Positions 45,884 to 58,436 of a DNA stretch of 64,000 nt are shown here, piece after piece (the first letter of the stretch is position 1; each line of letters starts with the position of its first letter). The notes under the pieces were generated by a model, which did not search any database, was not told the DNA's origin, and worked only from the letters and a program-made list of their open reading frames with translations. The position numbers and the translations under genes are program-made. Source of the stretch: Acytostelium subglobosum LB1 (Eukaryota > Evosea > Eumycetozoa > Acytosteliales > Acytosteliaceae); the NCBI RefSeq assembly GCF_000787575.1, contig NW_012236518.1, forward strand, positions 186,001-250,000, written 5' to 3'.

Positions 45884-48872
45884 TTATGATGTCTTGTGAT
45901 GTTGTTGATCCTTGTCCAACACAACTCCAAGTTCTATATCATTGTTTGTTGTTGTTGGATTGATATTGTTAGAGTTGTTGTTGTTGTTGTTGTTAGAGTT
46001 GGTAGTATCAATGTTTTGTACAACTTCCTCCTCCATCTGAGGAAGATAATGTTGAGGCTCTTGTGTTGGTGGAATGTCAACTTGGATGACAGTGTCGGAC
46101 TCGGTGTCGGAATCCTTTGGATGCAGTGGTATGGTGTCCTTGTGATAGATGACCAAAGTGGAGATTGGACAACGGTTCCAGAATGGCTCATAGTCGCTGG
46201 ATTCATTCAAAGGACGATCGCCAACAAACTCCAGTTCGTCGGCTGACATCTGTCGCTCCAACACCGTGCCATCCTTGAGGTGACTGCCGCCACTGGACTG
46301 CGGCGAATTGGACTGCGACTCATCAGAGTCGGTTTGAACGATCGATGGATGGTCGGGCTGCGTGCCGCCCACGGCATGGGCCTGTGAGTCGATGTTTCCT
46401 GCGGCTTCGGCACCCTCGATCGCCTCCATCTCGCTCAAATGTTGATGATGTGACTGCTGAACCTCGTGCTTCCTCGAGCCCGACAGGTGGACCAGGGACA
46501 GGGAGCGCTTCATCATGCTCTGGATGCCCGGCACGTTGAACATTGACGAGCTCAGCGACGCGACCTTCTTCTCCTCGTAGGGCACGACCAACAGGTCGTA
46601 CTGCACGGCCAGCTCCAGCAAGTCGCGCTGTCTGTGATTGGCTGTCTTGTAGATCACGCTGAACCTGTCCTTGTTCTTGCCATTGAGCACGTCGTGCAAG
46701 TGTGAGTGGTCCTCGTCCACCAACTCAATCGTGTGATCCAGGTCTGTTGAGTCCTCCTTGAAGCCTACAGTGGGTTTGGTGACCACGCCATCATCGAGTT
46801 CTATCTCCTCCTTGTGGTCCTTGCTGTCCTTGTACTCCTGTGCCTGTTGTTTCTTGTGTTGTCTGTACAACAGGTTGTCAAAGACCACCACGGTGATGGT
46901 GACATTCTCTGTCTCGGACATGCGGTTGACCAACTCAAGGGCCTCGGCATCGTTGGGGTTCTTGCCGCCGAGGTACGCCAGCATGATGCGACGGAAACGA
47001 TGTGGCACCGACTTGAAGCCGGAGCGATCGGTGAAGATACCAACGTGTGATGTGGAGTTCTTGAAGATGGACCACTGGACGTCGGGGTTGATCATGCCAC
47101 CGCGGCCGTGGATCATGTTGTTGGTGTCCTCACCGACGATCAGCAGGTTGGCGTCCTTGTTGTGTGTGAAGTTGATGATCTCCTTGGACAGATGGTCATT
47201 GTCCGAGACGATCGAGTGGAAGGACAGCTTGAGGCGCATGAGCGCACCCTGCTGGATCAGATGGCTGTAGGTGGAGCGAGAGACATCGCGACGAATCTGG
47301 CTGATGAAATCGGATGGACGGTCGTTGACCTCGGAGATGGACAACATGTACAGCTTCTTGTACTTCTTGCGACGCAGTGGTGCCACCGTGGTGGGCTTGG
47401 CAGTCTTGTTGTTGCCAATTGTGAAGCCCAGGTCGACCATGGCCGATCCGATATTGATCGAAGGCGTGCAGAGCACGACCGTGTACTCGTCGTTGGCCTT
47501 TTGTTTCTCCTTCTTCATCACGAGCGAGATGAGCGGACTGGTCGTGACGGTCGTGAATACGGCCATCAGCACGAGGATGCCAAATACCTTTTGATTGATG
47601 ATACCAAAGTCCAGGCCGAGGTTGAGCACGATCAGCTCAACAAGTCCACGCGTGTTCATCAGGATGCCAATGGACAGCGCGTCACGCTTGTTGCTACCGG
47701 TGAACAAGGCCACGGTGCCCGAGCCCACGACCTTGCCAAAGCAAGCGCACGAGATAATGAGCAGCACGCCCAACCAGGCATCGCCCGAGTTGAGCTTGGT
47801 GAGGTCGGTCCTCAGTCCAGAGATGACAAAGTAGATTGGCAGCAAGAAGACCAAGATGAGGTCCTCGATCTTTTCTGTGATGGCTTGATTGAAGCCGCCT
47901 GTCTTGGGCGTGATGGCGCCCAGTGTGAATGCACCAAACATTGCGTGAATGCCAATGACCTCTGTGGCCCATGACGAGGCGAACAGGAGCACGACCACGC
48001 CACTCATGACCACGTGTGAGGGTGATGGTGGATGGCCATTGGATGCTGCGTGGGGGTCGACGTGCCACACGTATCCAATGAGCTTATGCAAGATTGGTCG
48101 CACCAGCAACAACATGACTGCGACGAATCCAATGGCGCCAAGTAATGTCCATAATGTAGCCAATGAATTTGAGCTTCCTGCCAAACTGACTGACAATCCC
48201 AGCAGTACCCATCCACAAATATCATTGATTGCTGCGCATGCTATTGTCAAGATACCAATCTAGAAGTAGTGATGTTCCATGTTTGATTGATTGATTGATT
48301 GATTGAGGAGTTGAGTGAGAGAGTGAGTGATGGTCCAGTCCTCGCGACATGGATTCACGCAATGTACTTACAGGGGTCGAGAGCAACTTCTTGGTTGCAA
48401 GGATTCTGGCCAACACTGGGAAGGCTGTGATACAGAGGGCGACACCAACAAAGATGCCGAGTGAGTAGGACCAGGCAGTCTCCTGGAGATGCGCCAAATA
48501 GAGTGATGCCACAAGGCCCAGTCCAAAGGGCAGCACAATGCTAGCGCCACTGATCATGACTGCGCGCTTAATCTGCGAGCGGAACAGCTTGGGGTCCAGC
48601 TCCAGTCCAATGATAAACATGAAGAACATCAGACCGACCTGGGCAAAGGCGCTCAGGATGCGCACCGACGTCGGGGGGAACAGCGTGCTGGAGAAGTGCG
48701 GGATTTTCCCCAGCGCCGTCGGCCCCAGTAATATACCTGCTATAATCTCTGCTATCACTGGTGGCTGTTGGATCTTGGCAAACAGCCAGGCCATGAATCT
48801 GGCCAAGATGATGATCAACAGTGCCTGCACGAGGAACAGTGATACATCTGATTCCAATGGTCCGTATACCAT
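45884..48872 (-). CDS. CPA2-type monovalent cation/H+ antiporter
   Basis: Two exons, 48872-48372 and 48259-45884; 958 residues. The first ~420 residues form the Na+/H+ exchanger fold with 11-12 spans. QQPPVIAEIIAGILLGPTAL, FMFIIGLELD, GVALCITAFPVLARIL and TIACAAINDICGWVLL match plant CHX and bacterial KefB-type CPA2 carriers. The LxxTxxGI and NTRGLVELIVLNLG motifs are also present. The large cytosolic half resembles the paired universal-stress-like domains of CHX proteins (RRIMLAYLGGKNPNDAEALE LVNRM, DLLVVPYEEKKVAS). It ends in an Asn/Thr tail. The likely role is K+ or Na+/H+ exchange on endomembranes; ion choice cannot be told. Confidence 0.92.
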
Positions 48873-51040
48873 AATTAATTACTATTATCTGTTTGTTGTA
48901 TATATTATATTATATGTATAAACTATGTATTATATATGTATATATGTATATATTATAGGTATAGGTAGGTATTGTTTGTAAGGAAGGGAAGCAAGCAATC
49001 GAATTATTCGCGATTGATTGATGGTGTGTGGTGAGTGAATGAGTGAGTGTGCGAATGACCGAGTCGTCGACGTGTGTCGTTGATTGGATTATTACTGTGT
49101 TGTGTGTGTGTGTGTGTTTGATGGTGAATGAATAAATGAATGAATGTGTCAATTATTGGTATATTGATAATGATTATGTGTAAATATATATATGAATGAT
49201 TGAATGAAAGAATGAATGTTAGTAACTAATGTTATGATAAAGATCGAATGAATGAATGAATGAATGAATGAATGAATGAAGTTAAGTGAGTAGTATCTTG
49301 AGAGGATATGTTTGTGATCTCCAGGCTTTTGAAACAAACTATTCTGCTTCAAAGCCCACCTTAGCCTCTTGGGCCGCCAATGAGAATCGCGTGTACTTGT
49401 CCAAAGACGGCATCGGGAAGCAAAGATGAGCTGTGTGTGTTTGAGCATTGGCGAGTGTGTGTGGGTGGGGGTGATCCTTACGCGAGGCTCGAAGGAAGGA
49501 AGTATCAACGGATAGTTCGGTTGTGAGCTGCAAGAAAGTTGCGAGCAAAGTAAGTAGTAAGCAATTAAATGAGCCAAGTGCAAAGTATGTAAGAATATCT
49601 AAAAAGGCTATTTATATATACACACATATATATAATGAATAGAGATATAGAGATAATGTTTAAAGAAATAATTATTAAGAGAGAGATGTCAAATGATTTG
49701 ACTGGTGCAGTTCAGGTGATAAGAGGAAGGAAGAGTGTGAGGAAGAGTTGTGTTGGGGGTGGACAAACAATCTGCGCAGAAGCCTCAGGCTGTGTTTTGC
49801 TCTGGTGCAAATGGTTATGAAGTGAGAAGAGCAGCGATCGTTTCTGTATTGTTATGTCGATTCGGTGTGAATGAGTGAAGGGTTGGTGGAGTTGTGGGAG
49901 GTTGTCAGTCATACCCATATGGTGCACTCGAGTGGAGATAGATGTGGCGATGGATAATGAGTGAGCCCAATCGCTTCCATGGACTTTCAGACCACGATGC
50001 GTTTTGCAAGACCTAAGTCAACATCAACGAAGATGTGCTTGTGTGTTTGTTTTTTTGGGGTGGGAACATGCATCACTCGACTTTTTTATTAAACATGTTG
50101 GATGGAAGACTATGCTAAAGACCAGAGTTATACAACAAACCCCTATGTGTTTGCAATAAATGATGCCAATGTAAATCGACCCAACCCATAAGGTCGTTGA
50201 AGAAAGTAAAGGTTGTGGGAACAAACACATAATAATAAGAGATGACGAACGAGTGTGAGTGATCCATATTCAAGGAATGTGTATCATATCATATCATATA
50301 ATAATAATTGTTTAATGGATTAAAAGTGATTGATTGTTTATCCTTTAATTTTAGATTAATCACATTTAAATAAATTGAACATCATTATTATTAGGATTGA
50401 GGAAAACTCAAGAACATATTATTTTAATAATAATAATATTATAATATATATTAAATAATTTGTTGTTGGAGTTAACCGGAAAGTAAGAAAATGTATTTGT
50501 AAATAGGTCATCATTATTTATCTCTGTATCACTCCATTTGACTCCTGTTCAACTCTCATTAAATATTAACTATGATGTTTGAAATTGAAAGTGTGACCAA
50601 ACATCTCGTTTGGTAGGTATGATAGTTCGTTCAGTTCAGTCTGTTCAGTTCAACAACAACTCATATGGAGCCAAGTAGTTGATAATGATCAATCACTACA
50701 GGAGTGTGGTCGTGGTGGTCGGCAACTTCCAAACACACGTATATAAATATATGTGTGAATGAGTGAGAGAATGAGTGAGTTGGTGTTTGTTAAGGGTGTT
50801 TGAATGAGTGAGAGAGAGAGTGTGAGTTAGTGAAGGTGTGACTCCTTCTCTTTGATTCATCCTCAGTTGATCACATGTAATCTATTATTGAAGTGATCCA
50901 ATCCACATTCACAATCTAATACATTAACTACTACTACTACTACTACTACAACCTCTACTACTACGACTACTACTGCTACTACTACATCATCATACTACAA
51001 GAATAATAATATTTCTCAAAAGACTTTTAGAATAATAATA
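48873..51040. other. 2.2-kb sparse spacer with simple repeats and one weak small-gene candidate
   Basis: Divergent spacer between the antiporter and the five-span protein. It holds TATATGTATA runs (48900-48960), (TG)n at 49095-49115, (AATG)n at 49246-49280, long AT-rich blocks (50280-50450) and ACTACTACT repeats at 50925-50990. On the minus strand a two-exon model between about 49550 and 49345 (donor GTAAGG, acceptor CACAG, 51-bp intron) would give a ~50-residue protein ending LDKYTRFSLAAQEAKVGFEAE, without a clear ATG. I rate that as weak. No RNA gene was recognised. Confidence 0.35.
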
Positions 51041-52888
51041 ATGTTTAGATATTGTAAATATAGTCCTCCATTTCTTCGGAGTAGTTGGATATTATTATAT
51101 TCTATAATATTATTATTAGGTATACCAAGTAAACATGGTACATCATCATTATTAGTCCAAGCAGAAATATATAACAATAATAATAATAATAATGATTTAT
51201 TAGATTATAATAATACTGGAATGTTTGCCAATATTAATAACTTCACACTTTATGGATCGAATCCATTTATTAAATCGGTGTCTTCGGAAAAGATGAGTGA
51301 ATATGCCGGATCATTCTATAACAAACTACCAAGATACGATATCTACGCTAGATCAATCAACAACACATTCAATCCAAATAATTCCAGTTATGTAGAGGTA
51401 TGTTTGATCAGAGCCTATTCCAAAGGAATCATCATTATTAATATATTTATTATTATGTAGTCTGTACTACTCACTGGTGCACCATTCGCTTTGGTATCAT
51501 TATTGGCAGTATTGACAATTGTATTTACATCAATTGGAATGATTATATATTGTATTTGTATCAGACCAAAGTCAAAGATGCATTACCAAATGTACAAGAC
51601 CAAATCATTGCCAAAGTGGAAGGATCATTGTTGGTCCGTGATGACAATAGTATTCCTTCTAATCATATTGTAGGTACAATATATGTTTGATCAATCCTCT
51701 GGAACTATTCCTAACATACTTTTTTTAGTTGTTTCTTACTTGTTGGAATGTTTACCAACTATGATTTGGACAATGCCATCAATGTTTCAATTGATAATCT
51801 ACAGGCCAATATCCAGGATCGATCAAATATCGAGTCGAGAGTGGTGGATGAGGCAGTGAAGCTATCCATCTATCATCATCTACCTTATGATGCATTCCAG
51901 GTGATATCCATGACACAAGATGTATTGGAGTGGACAAACAAATCGCAAGAGTACATTCATCACTATGAACAGATCAGATATGACTTTGTCGGCTCGTCCA
52001 TCATGGCACTGTTGGCAGCGGTCGCGCTCGGACTCCTGGCCGTGCTGTTTAGGAGCCGAACGGTTATGATCATCTTTGTCACGTTCGGTGTGATATTGAG
52101 CACCGTCCTATGGGTCGTGCCAGCGGCCCATGTACCAATGGGTGTGGTCATCAGCGATATATGTCCACAACTACAGACGATCGTTCAAGAGAATGTTCCA
52201 GAGGATGTCCAACCATATGTTAACTTCTTCCTAACATGCAATGACTCGACCAGTTTCCAATTCGTCGATGACATGCTTGCCAGTGCAATCCGTGACGAGG
52301 AGACCAAGCTCAACTATGCAATCAGACATCACTATCCCAATGATACCATTGACCAGCTTCAATTCAAGATCGCAGAGCTCAAGAACTTGACCATTGACTC
52401 CAAAGACATCCTCAACTGCAATATTACATCCATAGCCTATCTCTCAATCCAGAACATTGTTTGCATTGAGATACTGTATGTATACCATCCGTTCACTCGC
52501 TCATACATACTTACTAATTCGTTCATTCATTCAATCAAATAGTAATGCATCATCTCTTTTATCGACTCTGTTCATTGGCATTGGAGTGTTGTTCTTGTTG
52601 TCGATGGTCACTGCGATCAAGTTGTATGGATCATCAGAGAGAAGTGATGAGAGTGCATCACTTATCGATCGTGGTGAATATGATGATAGTGAATGCAGTG
52701 ATGATGACGATGATGAAGATTCCATTCAAAGACGACCATTAATAATACCATACAATATCCAAGACAATGACGATGATGACAATGACAATGACCACAACAA
52801 CGAATTAGATCAAGAACGACCAAGCATCGAGCGTGTCATCAAAGATATAGTTGGTATTGATTCAGATGAAGATCTGTCCCTAATCTAA
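51041..52888 (+). CDS. Five-span membrane protein with prominin/tweety-like topology
   Basis: Four exons: 51041-51397, 51461-51669, 51729-52475 and 52543-52888; 552 residues. A signal peptide (SWILLYSIILLLGIPSKHGT) is followed by an Asn-rich lumenal segment with several N-x-S/T sites. Spans: GAPFALVSLLAVLTIVFTSIG, HCWSVMTIVFLLIIL with its continuation, SSIMALLAAVALGLLAVLF, VMIIFVTFGVILSTVLWVV and LLSTLFIGIGVLFLLSMVTA. Two lumenal loops of ~100 residues lie after spans 2 and 4, and the C-terminal tail is cytosolic and very acidic (DDSECSDDDDDEDS). This layout is shared by prominins and tweety-type proteins. Sequence similarity is too thin to choose, so the assignment is by topology only. Confidence 0.7.
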
Positions 52889-53204
52889 TATATTACTTCT
52901 ATCGAACATATATGTGTATGTAATTTATCTCTTTGTTGTCAGTGCAGTTAATTAATGCGAGGGTATCTTGACTTTGTTGTTTGTGAAGAGGGTAACGTTT
53001 TGATGGATAACGTATCCCAAACAAACTTTAAATTGAATTAAAATGATTTTTCAAAACAGAACCCTAGGGTTGTCTCACTCGCCCACCTTCCAGCTGGCGA
53101 CTTGCACTCACTCCCACGACACACAGCATGCCTTGAATTGGATACTCACCAATAAACATTGACTTCTTCTTCTTTATCCACATAATAGTTTCAGGGACAA
53201 CAAG
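52889..53204. promoter_or_regulatory. Upstream region of rpl23
   Basis: A 316-bp spacer between two plus-strand genes. It contains AAACCCTAGGG-like sequence at 53061-53071 (AACCCTAGGGTT, palindromic) and TTCTTCTTCTTT just before the rpl23 start, consistent with a pyrimidine-rich ribosomal-protein leader. Confidence 0.4.
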
Positions 53205-53918
53205 ATGAGCAAGCGTAGGTTATCGAGATGATGAACAAGATAGATAGGCGAATCCATCGATAGTCAATCACGTCAATCAATCACATGATGAATGATGATT
53301 GGAATGCAGGATACACGAACGAAGGATAGGATAGGATTGGAACTTGGATGGATCGACGATGGACATCGACAGACATATTCAGAACAGATAGATTAATACG
53401 TTTTCTTTGATATTACGACATTATAGCACAAGCTATTGGAAGCAACTACAGAGTCGCCCTTGGTCTCCCAGTCGGTGCTGTCATGAACAGTGCTGATAAC
53501 TCTGGTGCCAAGAACTTGTACGTCATCGCCGTCAAGGGCATCAAGGGTCGTTTGAACAGACTCCCAGCCGCCGGCGTCGGAGACATGGTCATGGCCACCG
53601 TCAAGAAGGGAAAGCCAGAGCTCAGAAAGAAGGTCTGCACTGGTTTGGTCGTTCGTCAGAGAAAGCAATGGAGACGCAAGGACGGCACCGTCCTCTACTT
53701 TGAGGATAACGCCGGTGTCACCTGCAACCCAAAGGGTGAGGTTAAGGGTAACATTCTTGGACCAGTTGCCAAGGAGTGCTCCGACCTTTGGCCAAAGGTT
53801 GCCACCAACGCTGGTAAGTGTTATCAAATAACGACAATCATTCATTCAAAGTGTAATAACTAATCATTCAATCATTCATTCAATCATTCAATCAATCATT
53901 ATAGGTACCATCGTCTAA
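53205..53918 (+). CDS. rpl23: 60S ribosomal protein L23 (uL14)
   Basis: Three exons: 53205-53214, about 53427-53813 and 53905-53918; 136 residues. The first exon has only ten coding bases (Met-Ser-Lys plus one) and the last only fourteen (ending GTIV). The body [58 protein letters not shown] is unmistakable. The exact start of exon 2 is 53427 or 53433, giving a slightly different N-terminus from the usual SKRGRGG...KFRIS; family Gly-rich residues are not evident there. C-ending codons dominate, as in rac1, fitting high expression. Confidence 0.95.
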
Positions 53919-54485
53919 ACCATTGTTTATTTGAATAAATTAGATGTCCACCTGAATCATTTAAATCCAACTCCATCCATCATCTTTGCCAGAACATTCA
54001 TTCGTTCATTCAATCAATCAATCAATCCAGGTCTGGTCATACAATGATCAAAGTGTAATAATTTGTCGAACTTGGAGATAACCATGTCCGACCTTCCGAC
54101 CGTCATTACCTTCTAGCTTGGTCCATGACTCATATATATGTTATCATTTATTATTACTATTCTATTAGATTGCAAACAATGAGATCGTTGTCGTCATCAC
54201 ATACACCCTTTCATTTGCACCGAGGACCACAAGGCACCATTTTGGGCGTCAAATGAATGAAGCCCCTTCAAAGATAATTCAGAGGTTGTTTGTGGGGCTG
54301 AGGCCTTCAGCCTTGTTTGACAACCTTGTTCAGTCCACTTCAGTTCAGTTCAGTCCTCCAAGTGAACTGACCTGACACTTACCTTACTGTCCCAGCCCTA
54401 CCCAACTCATTCATTCAAACTGTTTGAATGAACATAGATATATATTAATTACTTTTATCTCTTTAAAACTAACTAACAAATAATA
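53919..54485. other. Spacer between rpl23 and the EF-hand gene
   Basis: A 567-bp spacer. It contains (CAAT)n at 54013-54027, GTTCAGTCC/AGTTCAGTT repeats at 54329-54355 and an AT-rich block next to the EF-hand ATG. No gene seen. Confidence 0.35.
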
Positions 54486-55042
54486 ATGTCATACGGTTAT
54501 CCAGGAGGCTACCCACCAGGAGGTCCACCAGGCTACATGCCACAGCAACCTTACGCTGGAATGCCACCACCACCAGGCGTGGCAATCTGCCCCCCAGCAC
54601 CACCAGGTTATGGTCAAGCTGCACCATGGACCCAGTACGGATACACACGTCCTACCTACTCCTACCCCGACCCATACATGAGAACCAACCAATTCATCTT
54701 GCCCGTTGGCATCCCACCTCAATTGGCCGAGCGTATGATGCAGGCTTCAGCTGCCTTCCGTATGTTTGATACCAACTGGTCGGGTAGACTAAGCAAGAAG
54801 GAGTTCAAGAGGGTAAGTCAATCAACTAGATTATACATCATACATGCGTACTAATACCCTCGAATGATCAATTGATCTAATGAATGAATGATTAGGCACT
54901 TCTACATCTTGGCTACTACCTGGGCAAGGGTCAGTCTAGATTCCTGTTCTGTCAGATTGACACCAACTACTCTGGATCAGTCGATGAGAGAGAGTTCTGT
55001 GAGTGGTATGTCCATCACACTCCCGCCCCATACCCCTATTAA
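54486..55042 (+). CDS. Pro/Gly-rich EF-hand protein (penta-EF-hand-like)
   Basis: Two exons, 54486-54812 and 54896-55042; 157 residues. The N-terminal ~75 residues are PGYPP-type repeats (YPGGYPPGGPPGYMPQQPYA), as in ALG-2/sorcin-like PEF proteins and Dictyostelium Pef. Two EF loops follow, DTNWSGRLSKKEF and DTNYSGSVDEREF, spaced as EF1 and EF3-type hands, ending EWYVHHTPAPYPY. A full PEF domain would need three more hands, so this is a short version or the model misses exons after a possible GTATGT donor at about 55006. It should bind calcium through both loops. Confidence 0.78.
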
Positions 55043-55482
55043 GCATAATGGCTATATACCCAGGGTCGCTCGCGCACTACTCCACCTACCTTACTGTTGG
55101 CAGTACAATGCAATGAATGGCGCATGTGTTCGTGTCTGGCTGGACAAAGAGCACACGCACGCATGCACAATCTATCAATCAATCAATCAGTTAGACAACC
55201 GACCCCAATACATGTATAAACATAAAACAAGTATCTATAAACGTTTAGATACTACACATCATAAAAAGGTGTAAGAAGAATCATAATCCAGCTCATTCCA
55301 TTCATTGATCTAATCTGGTAATGGCGTGGACCAAGTCCCAAAAGAGATTTTTTGCATCTTGAGGTCCACCACAAAAACGAGTCCTTCAAAAGGACCATTG
55401 AGGTCCACCTTTTCATCATCACATAAGATAAATTGGTTCAATCAAATAACATAACATAACATACATATATACATAACATAAG
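55043..55482. promoter_or_regulatory. Promoter region of the sulfur transporter with repeated TTGAGGTCCACC
   Basis: A 440-bp spacer. TTGAGGTCCACC occurs at 55359-55370 and again at 55398-55409, flanking an inverted repeat GTCCTTCAAAAGGAC at 55381-55395. The set sits 75-125 bp upstream of the transporter ATG and looks like paired transcription-factor sites. Tandem CATAACATAA follows at 55446-55478. Confidence 0.5.
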
Positions 55483-56680
55483 ATGTCAGTGGCAGCATCA
55501 AAGAATAATGTAAAGAGTGTTGGTGGAGTAGACACAATGACGATGATAAAGTCATCAGTGGCAGGTGCCGCAGTTGGCTCTGTGTTTGGCTACGCCCTGC
55601 AGAGGTCTGGCGTGTACCTGCCCCGCATCATCCAGGCCCAGATGGACTTTTCCAACTTTACCATGCTCAAGATGTTCATGACGGCCGCACTCACAAGCTC
55701 ACTGTCAATCACCGTGCTCAGCCGCAACAAGACATTCACACTGACCAGTCTGCCTGTGATGTGGCGACGTAACCTGTTTGGTGGTCTGATAATGGGCGCA
55801 GGCATCTATCTCACTGGCTCATGTCCAGGCACCGTACTGGCACAGGTTGGCGCCGGCCTCACCAGCTCATACTTCACGCTTCTGGGTGGCCTTGCTGGTG
55901 CCGTGCTCTATGGCTACGTGAACAGCAAGGTGGAGAAGGCACTGTCAAAGGAAAGCGACGAGCAGTTCCTGCACAAGGGACTCAACGTGCCATTCTATAA
56001 AGTAACACTGCCATTCGCTGGCATACTCATGGCCTTCTTGGTCGTGCTGGAGCGCTTTGTCCCATGGCAAATTGACAGCGGTGTGTCAATGTCCGCGCCA
56101 ACCTTTGGAACCCTCGTCACCCCATGGTCGCCCTATGTCGCTGGTCTTGTCATTGGCCTGCTACAACTGCCATCCCATCTACTCACTGGCTCTGGACTAG
56201 GCACGAGCTCAGCCTACTGCACCGTGTCCTCAAGACTCTGTGGACTGCTTCCCTCATCCGATTCGATTACCGGTTACTTCAAGAAGTTCACCCAGGACGC
56301 CAAGAAATTCTCGGGACCTGCACTCAACGCTGGTATCGTCCTTGGAGCGTACCTGTCGTCCAGGACAGCATTGGTGTCTGCTGCTGACAGTGCAATGGCA
56401 CACTCACCACTCTACTATGTTGCTGGAGGTGCAATTCTTTTGTTTGGCGCTAGAATGGCCAATGGATGCACCAGTGGACATGGACTAACTGGTATGGCCA
56501 AGTTGGAGAGTATGTATAATCATAATAATCATTTGTCTCTAATTCTCAATCCAATGGAATGGATTATTTAACTAACTTATGACGCTTTCCTTTCCTTTTA
56601 CAATCAATGTAGTTGGATCATTGATTACAGTGGCGTCACTGTTTGCGGGAGGCATCATTACTTGCTTCTTGTTAAAGTAA
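55483..56680 (+). CDS. YeeE/YedE-family sulfur (thiosulfate) transporter
   Basis: Two exons, 55483-56509 and 56613-56680; 364 residues, hydrophobic throughout with about nine or ten spans. The two family motifs are present: GIYLTGSCPGTVLAQVGAGL and ARMANGCTSGHGLTGMAKLE, whose Cys residues carry thiosulfate relay in bacterial YeeE. A third related motif, GSGLGTSSAYCTVSS, lies between them. Family members import thiosulfate or other reduced sulfur. In eukaryotes the family is patchy, so an old transfer from bacteria is possible, but this copy has an intron and host-like codons. The last 22 residues come from exon 2. Confidence 0.88.
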
Positions 56681-57597
56681 TGTAATGTAAAGTTAACTTA
56701 AGTAAACGCAACAGTTGCAACAACAACAGACAACAGACAACAGCCAACAGTAGTAGTGAGTGGCAACAGTGGCAATAGTGTCGTGTTATTGTTATTGTTG
56801 TTGATGTTGATTGTTTGGATTCTTTGTAATTGTAATGGGTACGGTGAGCACCGTCAACTCGTTGGGTTCAAGGACTGACTGGATTGATTGGTTGGGATGT
56901 TAAGGTATGGCATTGACATCCATGGAGGGTGTGGAGTGAGGAATGGTAGATCATCAACCTGATCCAAACTTAAAGGTGGTCATTGTTCGTTCTTCATCCT
57001 CTTCCCTTCACTCTTCATTCGACCAACCTACCTACAACTACACCTACACATTTGATTGGATTTATTGTATGAATGTATGTATGTACATGTATGTCCAAAC
57101 AGATAATAACAATAACAACATCAACAACAACAACATGAATTATAATGTTTGTTCCACTCTACTACTAAATCATTGTGTTGTTTGGACGATGGTTTGGATG
57201 GATGGATGAGTTGATGGAGGGATGTAGGGAAATAGGTTAGTGATGTATTGAGAGAGTGAAGTGGGTTAGTGTGTTTGATTGATTGATTGATGTGATGGGT
57301 GAGTGAAGTTGTAGTAGTGAGTGTGTGTGTGTGAGGTGGTGGTGGATGGATAGAGGTGATGTGTGTTGTGGTGATGCTGTGGACAACGACACACACGACT
57401 ACAGATCATCATTCCTTAAATGTCATTTGGTCGTCATCACTCAACACAACACAACAAACACATAACACAACATAACTCTTCTCATCACTATAACTTCAAT
57501 ACAAGTGATGACACTCAAACACGCGAGTGTCTCAGACAAACATTGGCAATAACAGCTCATCACTGAACACACTCCCCAATGGTGACCTTAAATGGTC
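56681..57597. other. Spacer with simple repeats
   Basis: A 917-bp stretch with ACAACAGACAACAG repeats (56715-56750), TGTTATTG runs, ATGGATGG near 57195 and (GT)n at 57320-57335. Its minus strand has only low-complexity open frames. The 3' end may hold the promoter of the weak small gene that follows. Confidence 0.35.
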
Positions 57598-57790
57598 AAT
57601 GTCCGTCCACCCACAATCACAGTCCACATCTACACACTCACACCAGCTCACACAAGATGATGTCCACTCTGGCACCACCCTCTTTATTACTGCCGGCCTG
57701 GCTGCATATGTCATGCTGTCATCAGACTTGGACATGTCAGTCAGTCAGGTCAGAGGTGGGTGTGAGAGTGTGAATCAATCAAATCAATCA

Positions 57791-57822
<32 letters not shown>

Positions 57823-57960
57823 TACTCGCCAGTAGGTCGACTTGAGGAAGAGGAGATAGAAGGTGGAGAGGATGTGATGTGTTCCGCCATCTGCCACCAC
57901 CGGGACGCCGCACCATCTTTGTCCAGAGGGAGAGAGTGTATTCTCTCACTCTACATCACT
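57598..57960 (+). CDS. Weak candidate: small single-span protein
   Basis: An ATG at 57598 opens MSVHPQSQSTSTHSHQLTQD DVHSG followed by a hydrophobic span, TLFITAGLAAYVMLSS. The frame then enters sequence with (CAAT)n typical of introns here. A donor near 57756 and an acceptor CCAGTAG at 57828-57834 could join it to an acidic segment (RLEEEEIEGGEDV). The model has no homologue I recognise and the C-terminus is uncertain. Confidence 0.25.
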
Positions 57961-58436
57961 CATGATTATTCTACCTCTCTCTATCTCCCTTATCCCTATC
58001 CCTGTCCATATATTCCTTGTTTCATTCATTCATTCCTTCTCTTTTAAGAGAGTTAAGTATCCATCCATCCGCTTCCTCCTCAGCCCAATCACCTCCACAC
58101 CTCAACTCCACGCCACTCACTCTAAGTAGTAGGGTGTTGTTGTTGTTGTGTTTATTTATTATTACTTAAAGTTAGTTTAGTACTTAGTCCAGAGGTTGTT
58201 TGGCCAGTTTGGTTCATTTGTTACTTCGACTCTACTAACATCAACTTCCATGACTTGTAAATCTATCTAAACATACAATAACTTATTAATTATATTATAT
58301 TTTAAATATATTCTTATATATATATTATTTATTCAATCAAATTTCAATCCATCTTCAACCATCATCCAAACTATTAATCCAATCAATCAGTCAATTAAAT
58401 TGGAAACGATAATAATTATATAACAATCAATCAAGA
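57961..58436. promoter_or_regulatory. AT-rich upstream region of the SprB-like gene
   Basis: A 476-bp spacer with CTCTATCTCCC-rich sequence, TTGTTGTTGTTG at 58136-58150 and a long A/T block (58270-58335) before the next start codon. No gene seen. Confidence 0.4.

Noticed and set aside
46758-47974. Long plus-strand open frames opposite the antiporter gene
   Set aside because: The minus strand carries an uninterrupted, motif-rich antiporter; the plus frames lack any recognisable domain.
49246-49280. Tandem AATG units considered as a CRISPR-like or minisatellite array
   Set aside because: Four-base simple sequence without unique spacers; the same type of repeat is scattered over the whole window.
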